Source: Akebia trifoliata (lineage: Eukaryota > Streptophyta > Magnoliopsida > Ranunculales > Lardizabalaceae). From it: 64,000 nucleotides of DNA. The position numbers and the translations under genes are program-made. Positions within the stretch are counted from its first letter, which is position 1. Every line of letters starts with the position of its first letter. Below are positions 34,662 through 47,311 of the stretch, piece by piece. The notes below the pieces were generated by a model. It searched no databases and had not been told where the DNA came from. It was given only the letters and a program-made list of their open reading frames with translations. Location: NCBI GenBank assembly GCA_017979445.1, contig CM030710.1:16850248-16914247 (forward strand). Direction: 5' to 3'.

Positions 34662-35875
34662 TAGTGGGAGTATCATTGTTCTTCCCATCGAAGTTAATAT
34701 TAATCTTACTTTTACCTTACTTGTAGGGTAAGTAGGGGATTGAACCCAAGAGAAAGGGGGAGTAGAGTTAAGCTAGGAGGATAAAATTTGAATTAACCAA
34801 AAGAAATTAAAAATATTTTTCTTTGTATTTTTGAACTTATCAAGAAAATTTAAAGTTGCTAGAAAATTAATCAAAGTAAATGAAATTAAAATCAAGTAAA
34901 TTTATGAAATTAAAGCACCATTGGAGGTGGATCTACTTAGAACATGTTGATGAGCAATTCCTAGTCTCTATCATTTTTATAACTCAATCGTAAGGACTTG
35001 GTGTTAGCTCATTAGATCAAAAATTTAGCAAATAAAATCAAATGAGGGAATATAAATAAAGTAGAATTTTTTGAACTTCCTACTACCAATTATCTAATTT
35101 AAGCATACTTTATCTTGATCTAATCTAAGCATAAAATATCTATTTTAAGAATAAAATGTGCAAGAAACTTAAAGAAAACTCATGAGCATTTTAGATAAAA
35201 GAAAGAAATGAAACTAAAAACAACACAAAAACTTGCTCTAGGCTTTTCCACTCTCCAATGGAGGGGAACTTAGCCTAATATCATTGTAAGAGAAGGAAGA
35301 TAAGATATGAAAGAATTTTTCTTTATTTCATGGAAAAATTACAAATTTTTCTTCTTTTACTACTTGCAAGACTATTTAGTTAAAAAAAAAATATTAGAAG
35401 ATTTAAATACAAAAATATAAGAGAAAAGGCTAAGAGCCTTAGATTAAAGGAGTCTTGGATAAGAGAAATAAGAGGGAGAGAGGGTTTTTCTAGAGATTGA
35501 AGCTCTATTTATAAAGAAAAATGTATGTAGAAGAATCTAAAAGTAACCTTCATTTTCTTTGTACAAAAAGATAAAAGATGAGAACATGAGTTAAGAATTA
35601 GGGCATTCCCAAGGATTAAAGCATTCAAAAGTGGGCCCAAATACTTTTGTCTTGAGATTTTGATTCTAAAATGTTGATTTTCTGCACTAGAAACTCACGT
35701 AATTAGATTTATCTAGTAAATAAATTTATTTATGTATAATTAAGCCTAATTAACATACAACATGATGTTTCGAGGCTTATCATGATTATTACCTTAATAC
35801 GAAGAAATAAGGACAAAAATAAAAATAAATGTCCAAAAAATGTATGTATAATTCAGTATTTCGGGACAATCATCA
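34662..35875 (-). repeat. 5' LTR of the Athila-like element
   Basis: The minus strand begins TGATGATTGTCCCG, 1214 bp. It differs from the 3' LTR by many scattered substitutions and small indels, so the insertion is not recent. The TATA box is on the minus strand at 35506-35513. Confidence 0.85.
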
Positions 35876-37656
35876 CCCATCTCATGTTGTCAAGGGCCTT
35901 CATTTATAAAAATTCATTTTTAATTTCGACAAATTTAAAAAATTGACTTTCCGACACTTAGCTAAATTTTCATCATCTTTTTTAGTTTTGGAAGTTTGCC
36001 TTTACATACCTATTTGGACCCTGTTTTAATGAAAATGTGATAGTTTTTCGATCGAATGATCAAAGTGAATTTATAAGCTTGGAATAGAAATATTTGTTAT
36101 GAAATGTCTAAAAGTAAAAATACGATAGAATGGGAAAGGAACAAATCGGTAAAATATCATAATCACACCGAGGGGTGATGTCTGCATTTTATGTTGTATG
36201 TTATGTGTAGGTTGGTGAAGGGATATCCAAGGATAATGAAAGGATTGCATGTTTATTTAAATTTATGTTAGTGCAGAGGCTCTGAGTACTGTTATTTATA
36301 GGCCGGATGGCCATAGTTGCATGGTAAAAAACTGGATATCCATTCTCAATCCTATTTTGTTAATTTCTCTTTTTTTTTAAATAAAAATGATATATATTTA
36401 CGTAGCTATTTTGTGAACTGTTAAAGAGTTTGTAAATACTTGAAGGGATAGTGCATTATAACATTCGGTATAGTGTACTATCCTAGGATGTACGGTAGGG
36501 ACCACTAAGCTCATACGTGGTATGGGACGCGTATGAGAATGGAATCACAATTAGAATCCGGGTCCATTCCCTTCTATCTTTACTAGTGAATGTGTATTGT
36601 AAAGGTGGTTGTATACGAATGGAGTGTTTATTTTGAGAATCACATGCATGCCTGATAAGCAAAGACGAAGATGATTAGTTAGTGACCACTAATAATTTAG
36701 TAGTAGTCAAACGTTCTGACATATCAAAAAGAGACCCATTGCTTACGGTCATGTTAAATGGCTAGCCTGAACCGGATAAATGGTCCCGCAAGCATTATAA
36801 ACAATGACTAGCCACAAAATCAATAACTACGATTTTATTGAGGAATATCATGTCCTGATTGGGAGTGATCTAGTCATGAATCTCAACTCTCTAATTCTAT
36901 TGCTCCACCATTATGTATTATGTACCTATCACTTTATTTTGAATTATAAATTGAAAAACATATCTACTGTTTCAATGTTGTTATTTAGATTTGTATAAAA
37001 ATGGAAATGTATAATGAGTACTGACAATTGATGGTTTGTGATTCTTTTTAAAATGCTTAGCTGCTCATCCTTGGCTATATATACCAGGTAAACGTATTTT
37101 ATTTTGTAAAGATTTGCATGTATTAAAATGTTCAGTATGCTTACTCGATCATGTTTAGGAGAGATTATTAGTAGGACTTAGTAGTGGACTTACTGGGTAA
37201 CCATCGTTACTCACCCTTTACTTCCATTTTTTTTAGTCCTAGAGTTTGCAGTCGGAGAAGTAGTGATAGAATCGTCAAGTGAAGACCATCTGGTGGGTTA
37301 TACCAACGACCTGGGTCTGTTATTCGGTGAGCATCAGGACTACATCCACTAAGAGTCTGTTTGTCCCAGGAGATGTTTATAGTTTTTGGGGTTGAATAAT
37401 TAGATTCACGTTAGAGAGAAAGCTTTTTATAATCCGGTATACTAGAAACTTTCGCACTCTGATATACTCACGTGTTAGATATTTTCAGTATTTCGTTATT
37501 ATTTTCTATGTTGCCTTTTTATATAGTCAGAATTTGTGGTATATTAGATTACGATGCTTTCGAGTTTCATGGAAGGCTAACATAAATAGGGGGGAGCCAT
37601 GTCCGAATTTCTAGGTGGCCTTGGGAATTTGTGTTAGCGTTTGGCGGGGCACCACA

Positions 37657-37893
37657 TAGTATAACACCCACTGCATAATCAGTAGAAGATAGATAAAGTA
37701 ATTCATCATAATTAGGGAATTTAGTAATTCATCCTTAATTTGATTGAATGCGTTTTTACAATCATCATTCCATACAAAAGGTACATATTTTTTTAGAAAA
37801 CACATTATGGGCAAGGCTTCCTCAGATAGGTTAGGAATGAAACGATGGATGCTCAATGTTTCAAAATATTGATTTACCCGCACTTTTCCAAGT
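37657..37893 (-). pseudogene. pol: Tat-type pol: end of RT and start of RNase H
   Basis: The minus strand reads LGKVRVNQYFETLSIHRFIP, then EEALPIMCFLKKYVPFVWND and AFNQIKDELL. This is the RT thumb/RNase H junction of a Ty3/gypsy pol. It stops at the solo LTR boundary and resumes at 21785 with LPQKDNGIDKS. The upstream RT is replaced at 37894 by an Athila fragment. Confidence 0.8.
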
Positions 37894-40447
37894 ATTTATA
37901 TTGGTTTTTGTCCCTATTTCTCTATATTAAGTATGTAATCATATTAAGCCTCGAATATCACATTGCATTTTCTTTCATGTTAAATTATACATAAATAATT
38001 GCATTTGTTGAAAAATCTTGATTGCATGTGTTCACTATACAGATCAAATATCAAACCATCAAATTAGGCCCCGAAATCAGAAAATGGATATTGTATTACA
38101 ATCTAGAGGACCAATCAAACATCCTGACCAAAACTCAAGACCAAGGGTTTCAACCCAACTATGTTGCTATGGACCTCGGTTTGAGTGCCCTAAAATTAAT
38201 GGAGTGTGCTTCGCACATGATCTTGTCCATAATAGCTTAGTCAACTAAGAATGGATCCTTATAGAACCTATGATTTCTATAAATAAAGCATTTCTCAATG
38301 TAGAAATGGCACTTTTTCTTTGACCCCCTCTCTTGGCCTTTGGCCCCTCTTCTTTTAACTAAGGCACTTGGTATTTTCTCTTGTCTTTTCTATTTTTAGC
38401 TTAGGTTTTCTATTAAAATTCTATAATTCTTATGAGTGAGAGAGTAAGAAGAGATTGTAGTTATCTTTATTTAATGAAGCAATGGTTGTTCTTCTACATC
38501 TATCAACCTTTATCACTTACAATGACCTTAGGCTAATCTCTCATCCATTAAAGAGTGGAGAAGCTTAAAGTAAGATTATTTTGTTGTATTTAGTTTCTTT
38601 ACCTCTTAATTATTTTTAATGTTTATGAGTTCTCTTCAAAGCTTTTTCACTCCTATGGAATAAAACTACAGATGAAATCTTACACCTTTTGTGTTTAACT
38701 TATATGCTTTATTCTTAGATTAGCTCAAGATATATCATGTTTAATCTAGATATTTGGTAGTAAAAGATTCATATATTAGAAAGTGAAAGAATTCTATTTA
38801 GTATTCTTTAAATCTGATTTTATCTCGTTGAATCTTCTGATTTAAGGAGCTAACACTAAACCCTTATGATTGAGTTATGAAAGAGGTTAGGAGCTACATT
38901 TTAGTTTACTATTTTTTTTCTAAGTGAATCCCTTTCCAATGATATTTCCTTCCATCGTTGGTATTTCTCTCCATAGTTTTAACTTTATTTTACCTTCTAT
39001 TAGTTTAATTTCCAACAAGTTTTATTTTCTTTTGGTAACTTAAAAAATACAAAAACAAATTTATTTGTTGGCTTAGATTAATTTTGTAATCTTAACTTGA
39101 TTTTACCTCCTTCTCTTGGATTTGTTTCCTTACTTGCCCTACTAGTCAAGGAAATTTACATATATCCATAATTTTTATGGGAAGGAAAACGATAGTCCTA
39201 TTAGAATTTTGGCACCGCTGTCGAGAGAAGGTATAGTAGTTTCAAGTTTTGATTTGAAGTTCATTTCACCATTTTTTCTTCTTTTTTTATTTTTATTTTC
39301 TGTTGATCCAAAAAAGTTAAAAAAAAAATATTTTAAATGACATACAATCGGTGAACCAACAGGAGGTTACTGTGAAAATTAGGTGACCAAAGCTAACGTC
39401 ATCACTGCACCGCCCAAACCTAACAAGGCGTGGCGATAAAAGTTTGGAAATTGTTCCTCATGTTCTTACAATATTATTTCGGTGATCCCTTGATTGTAAT
39501 AGTATCCTCTATTGTTATTTTTATTTTTAATTTTGTTCAATTTTTGACTTTCTATTTCTTTGGTAGGTTCAAGCGATTTTTTGGAGAAAAATCCTAAAAG
39601 ATCATCAAAGCTCCAAAAACATTTTAGTTTCTATTTTCCTTTAATTTTTATTTCATTTTAGATATGTTTAATTTTTTGTAATAGACTCTCTTATTAGTTT
39701 TTTTGTAACTTTCCTTAATTAATTATCCAAGAAGGCTTGGATTGAAAAAGAGCAAGGTAGAACGACAGTTGGACAATACCATCAAGACTCTTTAACTTCG
39801 CACACCAAATATGGAATTGGTAGCTTAAGTCAACTGAACTTGTCTTCACATTGTCTAACACAAGAGATAATTTCAAAATACCTACACATCTCCTTGCTAG
39901 TGGGTTATTCCTAAACTTTTTTTTGTAATTTTTCAATTTGCATATACTTGGATTAGTTAATTAGGTAGTAAAGAACATCCTTTCCTAAGGATGACCAAAT
40001 AAGATAAAGATTACCAATTTCTTTCTCTTAGTCACCCAATCAGATTAATTAAAATTAATTAAACTTGACTATAGGGTTCACGAGCTCAATATGAGAAATC
40101 TGTTTCAAATTGCAATGATTGCACTTCTTGGTTACTTTTGGTATCTGGTAAGATCTTACCTTTTGAGGGGATAGACTCAGTCTATTCAAGAAAGGAAGGT
40201 GATTTAAGAGTGCCTTTGCTTATTAATTGAACATCACCCCCAATTTAGAGATCCAAATGATCCGAACATGAGTTCATAGAACTAAGTTGGAAGGCTAGTT
40301 GGGTCATTTCTACCCAAATAACAGTTGTCTAGAGTTATGCAACCTATCAAGGTCCAGTCTTTTCTTTCTTTTGATTGTTTGATCAACTGTGATTCAAAAG
40401 CTTAATAGATATTTAAGAAGTGTAGTAGTTCAATCTCTTAATCTTTT
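37894..40447 (+). mobile_element. 5'-truncated Athila fragment: LTR, primer site and leader
   Basis: 37894-39203 is homologous, in reverse complement, to the LTRs of the element at 23148-35875, but the first 45 or so LTR bases including the TG end are missing. A TATAAATA lies at 38278-38285. A primer site and leader follow up to 40447, where family B begins. Gag would come next but is not in the window. No target duplication is visible on the left, so the left junction looks like a deletion or recombination breakpoint. Confidence 0.75.
39210..39228 (+). promoter_or_regulatory. primer binding site of the Athila fragment
   Basis: TGGCACCGCTGTCGAGAGA corresponds to the site at 34638-34655 on the other strand; both are variants of the tRNA-Asp-type site. 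Confidence 0.75.
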
Positions 40448-40749
40448 TGTGGCACTTCCAAAATACTAACACAAAGCCCCATGTCAGATCTCGAGGCACT
40501 AGGTGGCACCTTAAGATTTCAGCATGGTTTCATCTGTTTGTGTTAGCATTCCAAGGCACTCAACATATTTCATCTGATAAACGATACATATGATATCCTG
40601 CATATATATACAAAAATAAAAATATAGCGAAAGCCTATGTGCATCTAAGAACATACAATAAATCAGAGTGATAAAGAAGAAATTAATATACAGAAACTTT
40701 TCACTTGAACAAAAGTCTTAACACTCAACCCAAAATATATAATACTACT

Positions 40750-42028
40750 TGTAGCGTCCCGCCAAACACTAACACAAATCCCAAGGCCACCTCGAGGAAC
40801 TAAGTGGCACCTCGAAACTTTGGCATGGTCTCCTCTATTTATGTTAGCGTTTCACGGAACTCAAACAAGATAAACCAATTTCAAACAATCCTATATAAAG
40901 TAATATACCAACAATGAATAAGAAGCAGAAGACAGAAAATTTTACGAACATCATAAATGAGATCAGAGTTGTGCAAAAAGGAATAAAGATATACAGGGTT
41001 ACAAAAGTCCATCCTCACTCTAACATAGTCCTAGCACTCGACCCAAAACACTATGTACACTTCCTAGGACGAACAAACTCCTAAGGGAAGTAACCCCAAT
41101 GCTCATCGGGTAATGGACACTGGTTATCGATCTGACCAACAAGATGTTCATCGGCTGATAGCTCAACACTCACCTCCCCAATCATCGGCTCTACAACTAA
41201 AAAAAATGGAAGGAAAGGGTGAGTAACAATGGTTACCCAGTAGGGCCACAAACAATTCCTACTGATAATCCCCCTAACATGATCGAATAATCATACTGCA
41301 TCGTTTCAAAATATGCAAGTTTTACAATTGAAACTACGATTAACTAGTACATACGACTAGAGATAAACAACTAAACAGTTCAAAAGTTACACATAACATC
41401 AATCATTCATACTCATTATACACTTGTCTTTTTATGCAAATACAGTTGACAACATTGAAATAATAGACATGCTTTGTAGTTTATAATTCGAAATATAACA
41501 ATAGATACATAATATAAGTGGTGGAGTAATGAAATTTGAGCATTGAGATTCACAACTGGATCGCTACCAGTCGAAACACGATATTACTACGTAAATCTGT
41601 CTTTTAGTTCCTGATTTTGTGACTGGTCGTGTCTACCATGCTTGCGAGACCATTTATCCAGCTCAGGCGGGCCGTTTGATGTGACCGTAAGCAATGGGTT
41701 TCTTTTTGATGTGTCAGAACGTTCGACTACTACTAGAGTGTTAGTGATCACTGACCAATCATTTTCGTCTATGCCTATCAAGCGTACATGTGATTCCCAA
41801 AATAGCACTCTACTCATATACGACCACCTTTACGATACACGTTCACTGGTAAAGATAAAAAAGGAATGGACCTGGATTCCAGTTGTGACTCCACTCACAT
41901 ACGCGTTCTATACCACGTATGAGCATGGTGGTTCCTACCGTATATCCCAGGATAGTACACCCCTCTGGATAATGTAATGCACTATCCCTTCAGGAGTTCA
42001 CAAATCCTTTAACATCTTACAAAATAGT

Positions 42029-42085
<57 letters not shown>

Positions 42086-44200
42086 TATTTAAAACAAAAG
42101 AGAAATTAACATAACACGGTTGAGAATGGATATCTAGTTCCTACCATGCAACGGTGGCCATCCGACCTAAAATAAAAATAGTACTTAGCGCATACGCTAA
42201 CATAATCTTAAATAAACATGCAACCCTTTCATTAATAATCTAGATATCCTTTCATCAACCTACACACAACATACAATGTAAAAGGCAGATATCACCCCTC
42301 GGGTGTGATTCTGACATTTTATCGTTTCATCCCTTTTCCCATTCTTTCGGTACTTTCACTTTTCATCTTTTCGAATCAAATCATTCATTTTCAATATTTC
42401 AAAGTCATTTTTAAGTTTTCAATTGAAAATCATCAAGGTTTCTTCAAAACGAGATCCCGTGATGCACGGTACCTAAGCTGGCCAAAATGGTAAAAGGTGA
42501 TAAAAATTTGGCTAAGTGTTGAAAACTCAATTATTCAAAATTCTCGAAATTGAAAGCGGGTTTTTGAAAATGAAAGCCTTGATCACGAGATTCGACACCA
42601 TATAAATTTCAGACCCTAATTCAAAATGACGAAAAATTATTACATTTTGAAAATTTGTAGAAAGCGACAAAATTTACGTTTTGTTCTTGAAACCAAAATT
42701 CAGATTTTGATCCTTTGAGATTTGGATCTTGAAACCATTCCCATTGTTCCAAAATGAAGGATAAAACCTTCATTTCATTTTTATTTAAATATTTTTAATG
42801 AAATGAAGGGTGGAAAATCAAGTATAGGCAATGGGGAGGTCAAAGCAATATTCAGAACTCAATTCTGAAGAGAACTATTTACGTCGGTGGCAGAATCAGG
42901 ATGCTGTCTGTGGAATCGACAGAATACTCATCGGCAGGTGTCGGTGGGACCGACGGAATTTGTAGACAGAACAAAATTTTTTTGCGGTTCTTGATTTCGT
43001 CGGTGGTAGAAACCTCATTCTGTTGGTGGGACAGACAAAATGCCTTCGGCAGGTGCTGGTGGCATCGACCCTTCCCGCCGACAGTCCTGAACCTCACTCG
43101 AACCTTCGAGTTTTCGATCCTCTTTTCGAATTCTTCTTTCATTCTTCGAACCATTCGATCCACCCACGAGTTTGTTATCAAAATTCGATAAAACCCATCA
43201 AAACAACTACTTTTACTATGAATTTTAAAACTAAACAAAAGTTTTCTACGATTTATCACTACAACACATTTTCAACAAAAATCTTTAAATGCATATTTTC
43301 AGAAATCTAAAGTTACCAATAGGAATTGAAAGTCCCTTACTTATTTCTGGTTGTCGGACATGCTTAACTAACTCGATAATCAAAGATTTGCAGCAAGGAC
43401 TCGAGGTTGAACGATTTCGGGGCCCAACGATCGGGTTAGTTGCGAAATCCTCGATGGAGACGTCCTTCATCCCTCAACAATGATGGATCACTCTTCTTCA
43501 AACTAGGTGGAACTTCAAGTGGGTAAAATTAAAACCCCTATTGCTGGTTTTTAGTAGGAGCCTAAGAGAAAATAAAAGGAAATGGAGGTTGGATGGGGTG
43601 AGGACGTAGAGCTCGACAACGCCGACAATATTGCCTACTTCGTTGAGGTTCAACTTGGCTTCGTTCGTGCTAGAACTTTATGAAAATGGGTCGAAACCCT
43701 TGGGTTGAAAAGTGGTTGTCATTTGATTCTTTGGAGAAGAAGAAAAATGAATGAAATAAAAGAAAATCATATTTCTTTTATAACAAAGCTAAGGGCATAC
43801 TTGTAATTTTTCCATAATTTCTAGTTTCAATGATAACTTAACTATTCGGACTCAGAAATTGACAAATGAGCATACTATTCCGAATAATTTTTCGTTGCGG
43901 ACCTAAAGGTGTCATCAAATCTTTTTGATTCTCGTTCTAAAGAAATTTTACTATTTTGAGTCCCACTTAACGCGAAATTTGAGGATTTTATAATTTTTTC
44001 ATCCGAACTCGAATTCGAACTTGCTTACTAGCTAATGTATATATTCCGATCATTTTTACTCTAACGGGGAAGTCGATCTTCCTTGAAATTAATCATGATA
44101 ATATTCAAGTATTTTACTCTAAGTCTCTCCTTCGATATTTTCCTCCAAATCTTACCATTTAATTTTCTCGAGATATGAGTTGAAAATCCGGGGTGTTACA
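40750..44200 (-). repeat. 3' LTR of the family A element
   Basis: The minus strand begins TGTAACACCCCGGATTTTC and ends CGGGACGCTACA, 3451 bp, roughly 90% like its partner by eye. It contains a long (AT)n tract (42032-42080). Open frames in it (for example 41642-41977 and 42879-43259) overlap on both strands and show no domain. Confidence 0.9.
42032..42080. repeat. (AT)n microsatellite in the 3' LTR of family A
   Basis: About 49 bp of alternating AT. The partner 5' LTR has only about 14 bp at the same place (48592-48605). Confidence 0.95.
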
Positions 44201-44214
44201 TTCTCCCCCCCTTA
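44201..44214 (-). promoter_or_regulatory. polypurine tract of family A
   Basis: The minus strand reads AAGGGGGGGAGAA directly before TGTAACACCCC, preceded by 'cgaggacgaaatttt', the standard 3' end of plant Tekay/Del elements. Confidence 0.9.
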
Positions 44215-45739
44215 ATAAAAATTTCGTCCTCGAAATTTGAATCATATCTTATCGGATTTTTTCGCCACCCCACTAGCACAACATGTATAACCTACAAGAC
44301 CTATATGTGATTATCATTCATTCAGGTATTCAAGTCCATTTCTTTTATAACTCCTATCCGCATGTCACATAGTTTTCATCAACCCAATACATCCATCCAT
44401 TAATCACTCCAAATCATTCTCATGCCCCAACTAATTTATCATTTGTATAATCATAAAATACAATCAACTCACATCATATCAATTCCCCACCAATTTCTAT
44501 AAATAATTCTTTCATACTTCCTCTATCATTTATCATTGTTTTCCTTACCAACTACATCGCCTATTATGCGTACTTGTACCTATAATGAAAATCACTCTTC
44601 AATAAGTTGTTTTACTACAAACACCACTATACTAACACTACTTTGCAAATCACATCAAACCTTTATTCCCAATACACCAATATTTCTACATTCGACTCCA
44701 TATTCCAAGTTTTGCTTATCGTGATATCTCCTCAAGGCCTTTGTCATAATCTTCATGATTTAAAAACCTTAATCATGAGGGTAACTCTTACATCAAACAA
44801 ATTGTTTCACAGTTAAATCATGCATGATGGGTCTGACAAATACTTCTTCGGCATAGCACGTAGAACACGCGGTGAACCTACTTAAGATCTATTCAACTAC
44901 TTCAAACGGTACCATAAGCCATAAGTCACATGCTTTCTTTCCCTACTCCCAAAATCACAGTATTGACCAGTTACTGTTTAAATATCATTATAATATCAAT
45001 TAATTCTTATTCATGTAATTTTATATTTTTCCAAAATCATATGTATTTCCACTTATCGCTTAATACTGCTATTGCCATGATTAGCCTTTACAAATCTCAC
45101 AATCGTGAATTTCAATTCATAAGCAGTATCGTTGTCTTACCTTCTTCATCTATTTTCTCACAATTCCATTAAGTCACCATTAATGCAATCTTATCACAAC
45201 ATTATTCTTTCCCGCATCTTATTTTGATCCATCTTTCTTTCGAAACTACATTTTCTACCTAACTCTTCCCTACTGTCATTCCAATCGTTTTAACAATACT
45301 ATTAACTTATAAAATCATCAAATTCAACTCGTTTCCCCATTCATAAATTCATTTCTTAGCTCTCCTAATGAAGTGCATCCTTCACACATCAAGTTTTACT
45401 TATACATACTAGTTCATTCTTGTCACCCACAAAAATTTTAGTTTTCGATTGCATACCTAATTTTTGTAGGTTCCTACTTAACCTTCCAAGAACCTCATTT
45501 TTCCTTCACAAGGTATCATTCTAACCTCACTTTCTAACAATTACTTTTAGCCTTAATTCACACATACTCAACACTATATTATTATCATGGTATGAATACA
45601 CTTATACCACAACACACATTTCTACTCATAATACTCCTTCCTACCTTACCTAACTGTGCCTATCTCACCAACATTATTTGCCCCACAGTTCTCAACAACT
45701 TTTTCAATAGTGGTGTAACTAGTTTTATTACTCGATCCG
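44215..45739 (-). other. 3' internal region of family A, no coding sequence recognised
   Basis: This is where RT, RNase H, integrase and chromodomain should be, but no motif of any of them is visible in either direction. A block near 44700-44790 is shared with family B (53455-53540), so it belongs to the element. The rest is pyrimidine-rich on the plus strand with no repeat structure that I can see. Confidence 0.6.
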
Positions 45740-46985
45740 TCTCAATAAATTACCAACTCCAATAAGTGTGCAAAATCTTAGTAACAATATATGATCTAAA
45801 GGAATCAATATTGAATAGAACTCCAATTTCTAACATCATAATTAAAAAACCGTACCTTCTAAAATATTTTCGGAGACAGTTGCTTCTTCTTGGGTCACAA
45901 TCCCTACCTGTGACTGTGATAGATGACACTCTCTCCTGATATATCCCATTTGACCACACCCATAATATGTTAATGATTTCGTCTTCGTAGATTTCTGTAG
46001 AGTGAGCAGTTGGTAAGCTGAAGTCTGGAACCTCTGGGTCTGTCTCGTTGGTACTCTTGGCCCTATTGGCCTCGTTGGAATTCCAACAGCTCTATGACCT
46101 AGTGATGGGGGAACCCCACAACTCGATGGTTGAGTAGCTCTATACTATGCATACGCTGATCCAGGGGCAGTTGGCTTCGGATACATCGACCTCTTAGCTG
46201 GGTCTGATTTGGAAAGAAGAAAGGTCAGGAGTTGACTGGTCTGTCCTTGGAACATTTGTAATTCCATCTCCTCTCATTTTTGACTGCTAGTTCGATTTGT
46301 TTGCTATGGTATAAGCATGTCATCGCTCGCGTTAAAATCCGATAGCCTGATTATTCTTTGACTTAGCCCATCCAACATCTTTCTGAGCCACACATCTTTA
46401 ATTGGTTGCCATCGACCCGAACAATGCACCTCTTTGTGTCCCAACTTACCACATTCATAACATGCCACTACTCTTTCCTTCGATGGATTTAACATCATAT
46501 GATGTTGTTTCTTACAAAACTCATCCATTTCTTGCACGGGTATTTCTATAGTCTCGCTACTTATGTATGGTCGTTTTTCCCGTGACCCTATTAGTTTCGT
46601 AATCGTTTGCCTCTTGTTGGATCCTAACTACCCTTCTTCAAATAGGCTTAGAAGTGATGATTGTACTATCCTTATTTCTTCTCGTAGTCTTCCCTGTGCT
46701 GGGATATCTACTCTAGGGTCCTTTTGGGATTCATCCTTAAGATAGTGGTCGAGCTTTTCTTCTATCTTCTCTAACCTCTTTATTAGTTGCCCCACCATAA
46801 TCATTTGGGCCTCAAACATCTCTGATTGTCTCTTTTCCATGTGTGCATGACTTTGGGATAATTCTGAAACTGCTCCTATCAACTGTTCTATCTTAGTAAG
46901 TTTACTAGGCCCAGGTAGGTCTTCCCCACCAGTTTAACTCCATGTCCTGGGTCCAGTTGTAACTCTGTTTCCTTGCATTTTTCCT
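45740..46985 (-). pseudogene. gag: short gag with two zinc knuckles, and protease start
   Basis: The minus strand starts near 46979 (MQGNRVTTGPRTW, stop, ...GPSKLTKIEQLIGAVSELSQ). A heptad-rich segment follows (MVGQLIKRLEKIEEKLDHYL, 46628-46882), then a first CCHC, CYECGKLGHKEVHC (46304-46537). About 45890-45960 has a second, CGQMGYIRREC-like knuckle with its first Cys changed to Tyr. Just beyond is IGVLFNIDSFRSYIVTKIL, the protease start where the family has a VLFDTGSSHSFI-type motif, so the active-site DTG is lost. No capsid region is recognised between the N-terminal segment and the knuckles. Family B has the same layout at 54880-56050. Confidence 0.7.
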
Positions 46986-47297
46986 AACTTGCAAGTTTAG
47001 TCATTTATTGTTTATCAGAAGCAAGGCACTTCTTAGAACTACGCCAACGTCATTCTTACAGAAGCATTAACTACTATTATAATAAGAAATCTAGTAATGA
47101 ACGCCATTTTCATTACTACCAAAGTTAACCTAAAATCTTATCTTAGGCTCTACGGATTTCTAGACAAGAAAAAGCTCGCAATCCCAATACGGAACTACTG
47201 AAGAGCTCGGATGTCAGGTTCTTAATGACGCCCTATAATTTTCTCTAATGCCTGCGGTATCAATCTATTCTCCAAAACATAACGGATCTAATATTGT
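46986..47297 (-). other. leader of family A
   Basis: About 310 bp between primer site and gag start; noncoding, with no structure noted. Confidence 0.5.
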
Positions 47298-47309
47298 GCT
47301 CTGATACCA
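47298..47309 (-). promoter_or_regulatory. initiator-Met tRNA primer binding site of family A
   Basis: The minus strand reads TGGTATCAGAGC two bases after the LTR end (..GCTACA), the standard tRNA-iMet site of plant chromoviruses and copia elements. Confidence 0.9.
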
Positions 47310-47311
47310 TC

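Larger units (their letters stand above)
23148..35875 (-). mobile_element. complete but decayed Athila-like Ty3/gypsy element
   Basis: Two LTRs (3' LTR 23148-24347, 5' LTR 34662-35875) enclose gag and pol on the minus strand, with a tRNA-Asp-like primer site and Athila-type protease and RT motifs. The flanks are CCCTT (23143-23147) and CCCAT (35876-35880), one base apart. The uninterrupted paralogous site at 58358-58362 in another family A LTR reads CCCTT, confirming the insertion point. The element is 12.7 kb, of which 2264 bp is the solo LTR inserted in its integrase. All frames carry stops. Confidence 0.9.
21786..37656 (+). mobile_element. solo LTR of Tekay/Del-like family A, split by an Athila element
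   Basis: It begins TGTAATACCTCG (21786) and ends GGCGGGGCACCACA (37656), with perfect TAGTA flanks. The LTR sequence itself is 21786-23147 plus 35881-37656, about 3.1 kb; 23148-35875 is a later insertion. It is homologous to the LTRs at 40750-44200 and 47312-50732 (reverse complement) and 56984-59779. No primer site or internal region follows it, so it is a solo LTR left by LTR-LTR recombination. Open frames inside it (for example 21885-22145 and 22354-22563) have no recognisable domain and are not annotated. Confidence 0.85.

Noticed and set aside
42879..43310. Overlapping open frames of 95 to 126 residues on both strands
   Set aside because: They sit in the family A LTR in the GTCGGTGG/ACCGAC segment. 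Openness on both strands comes from composition, and the partner LTR does not keep them.
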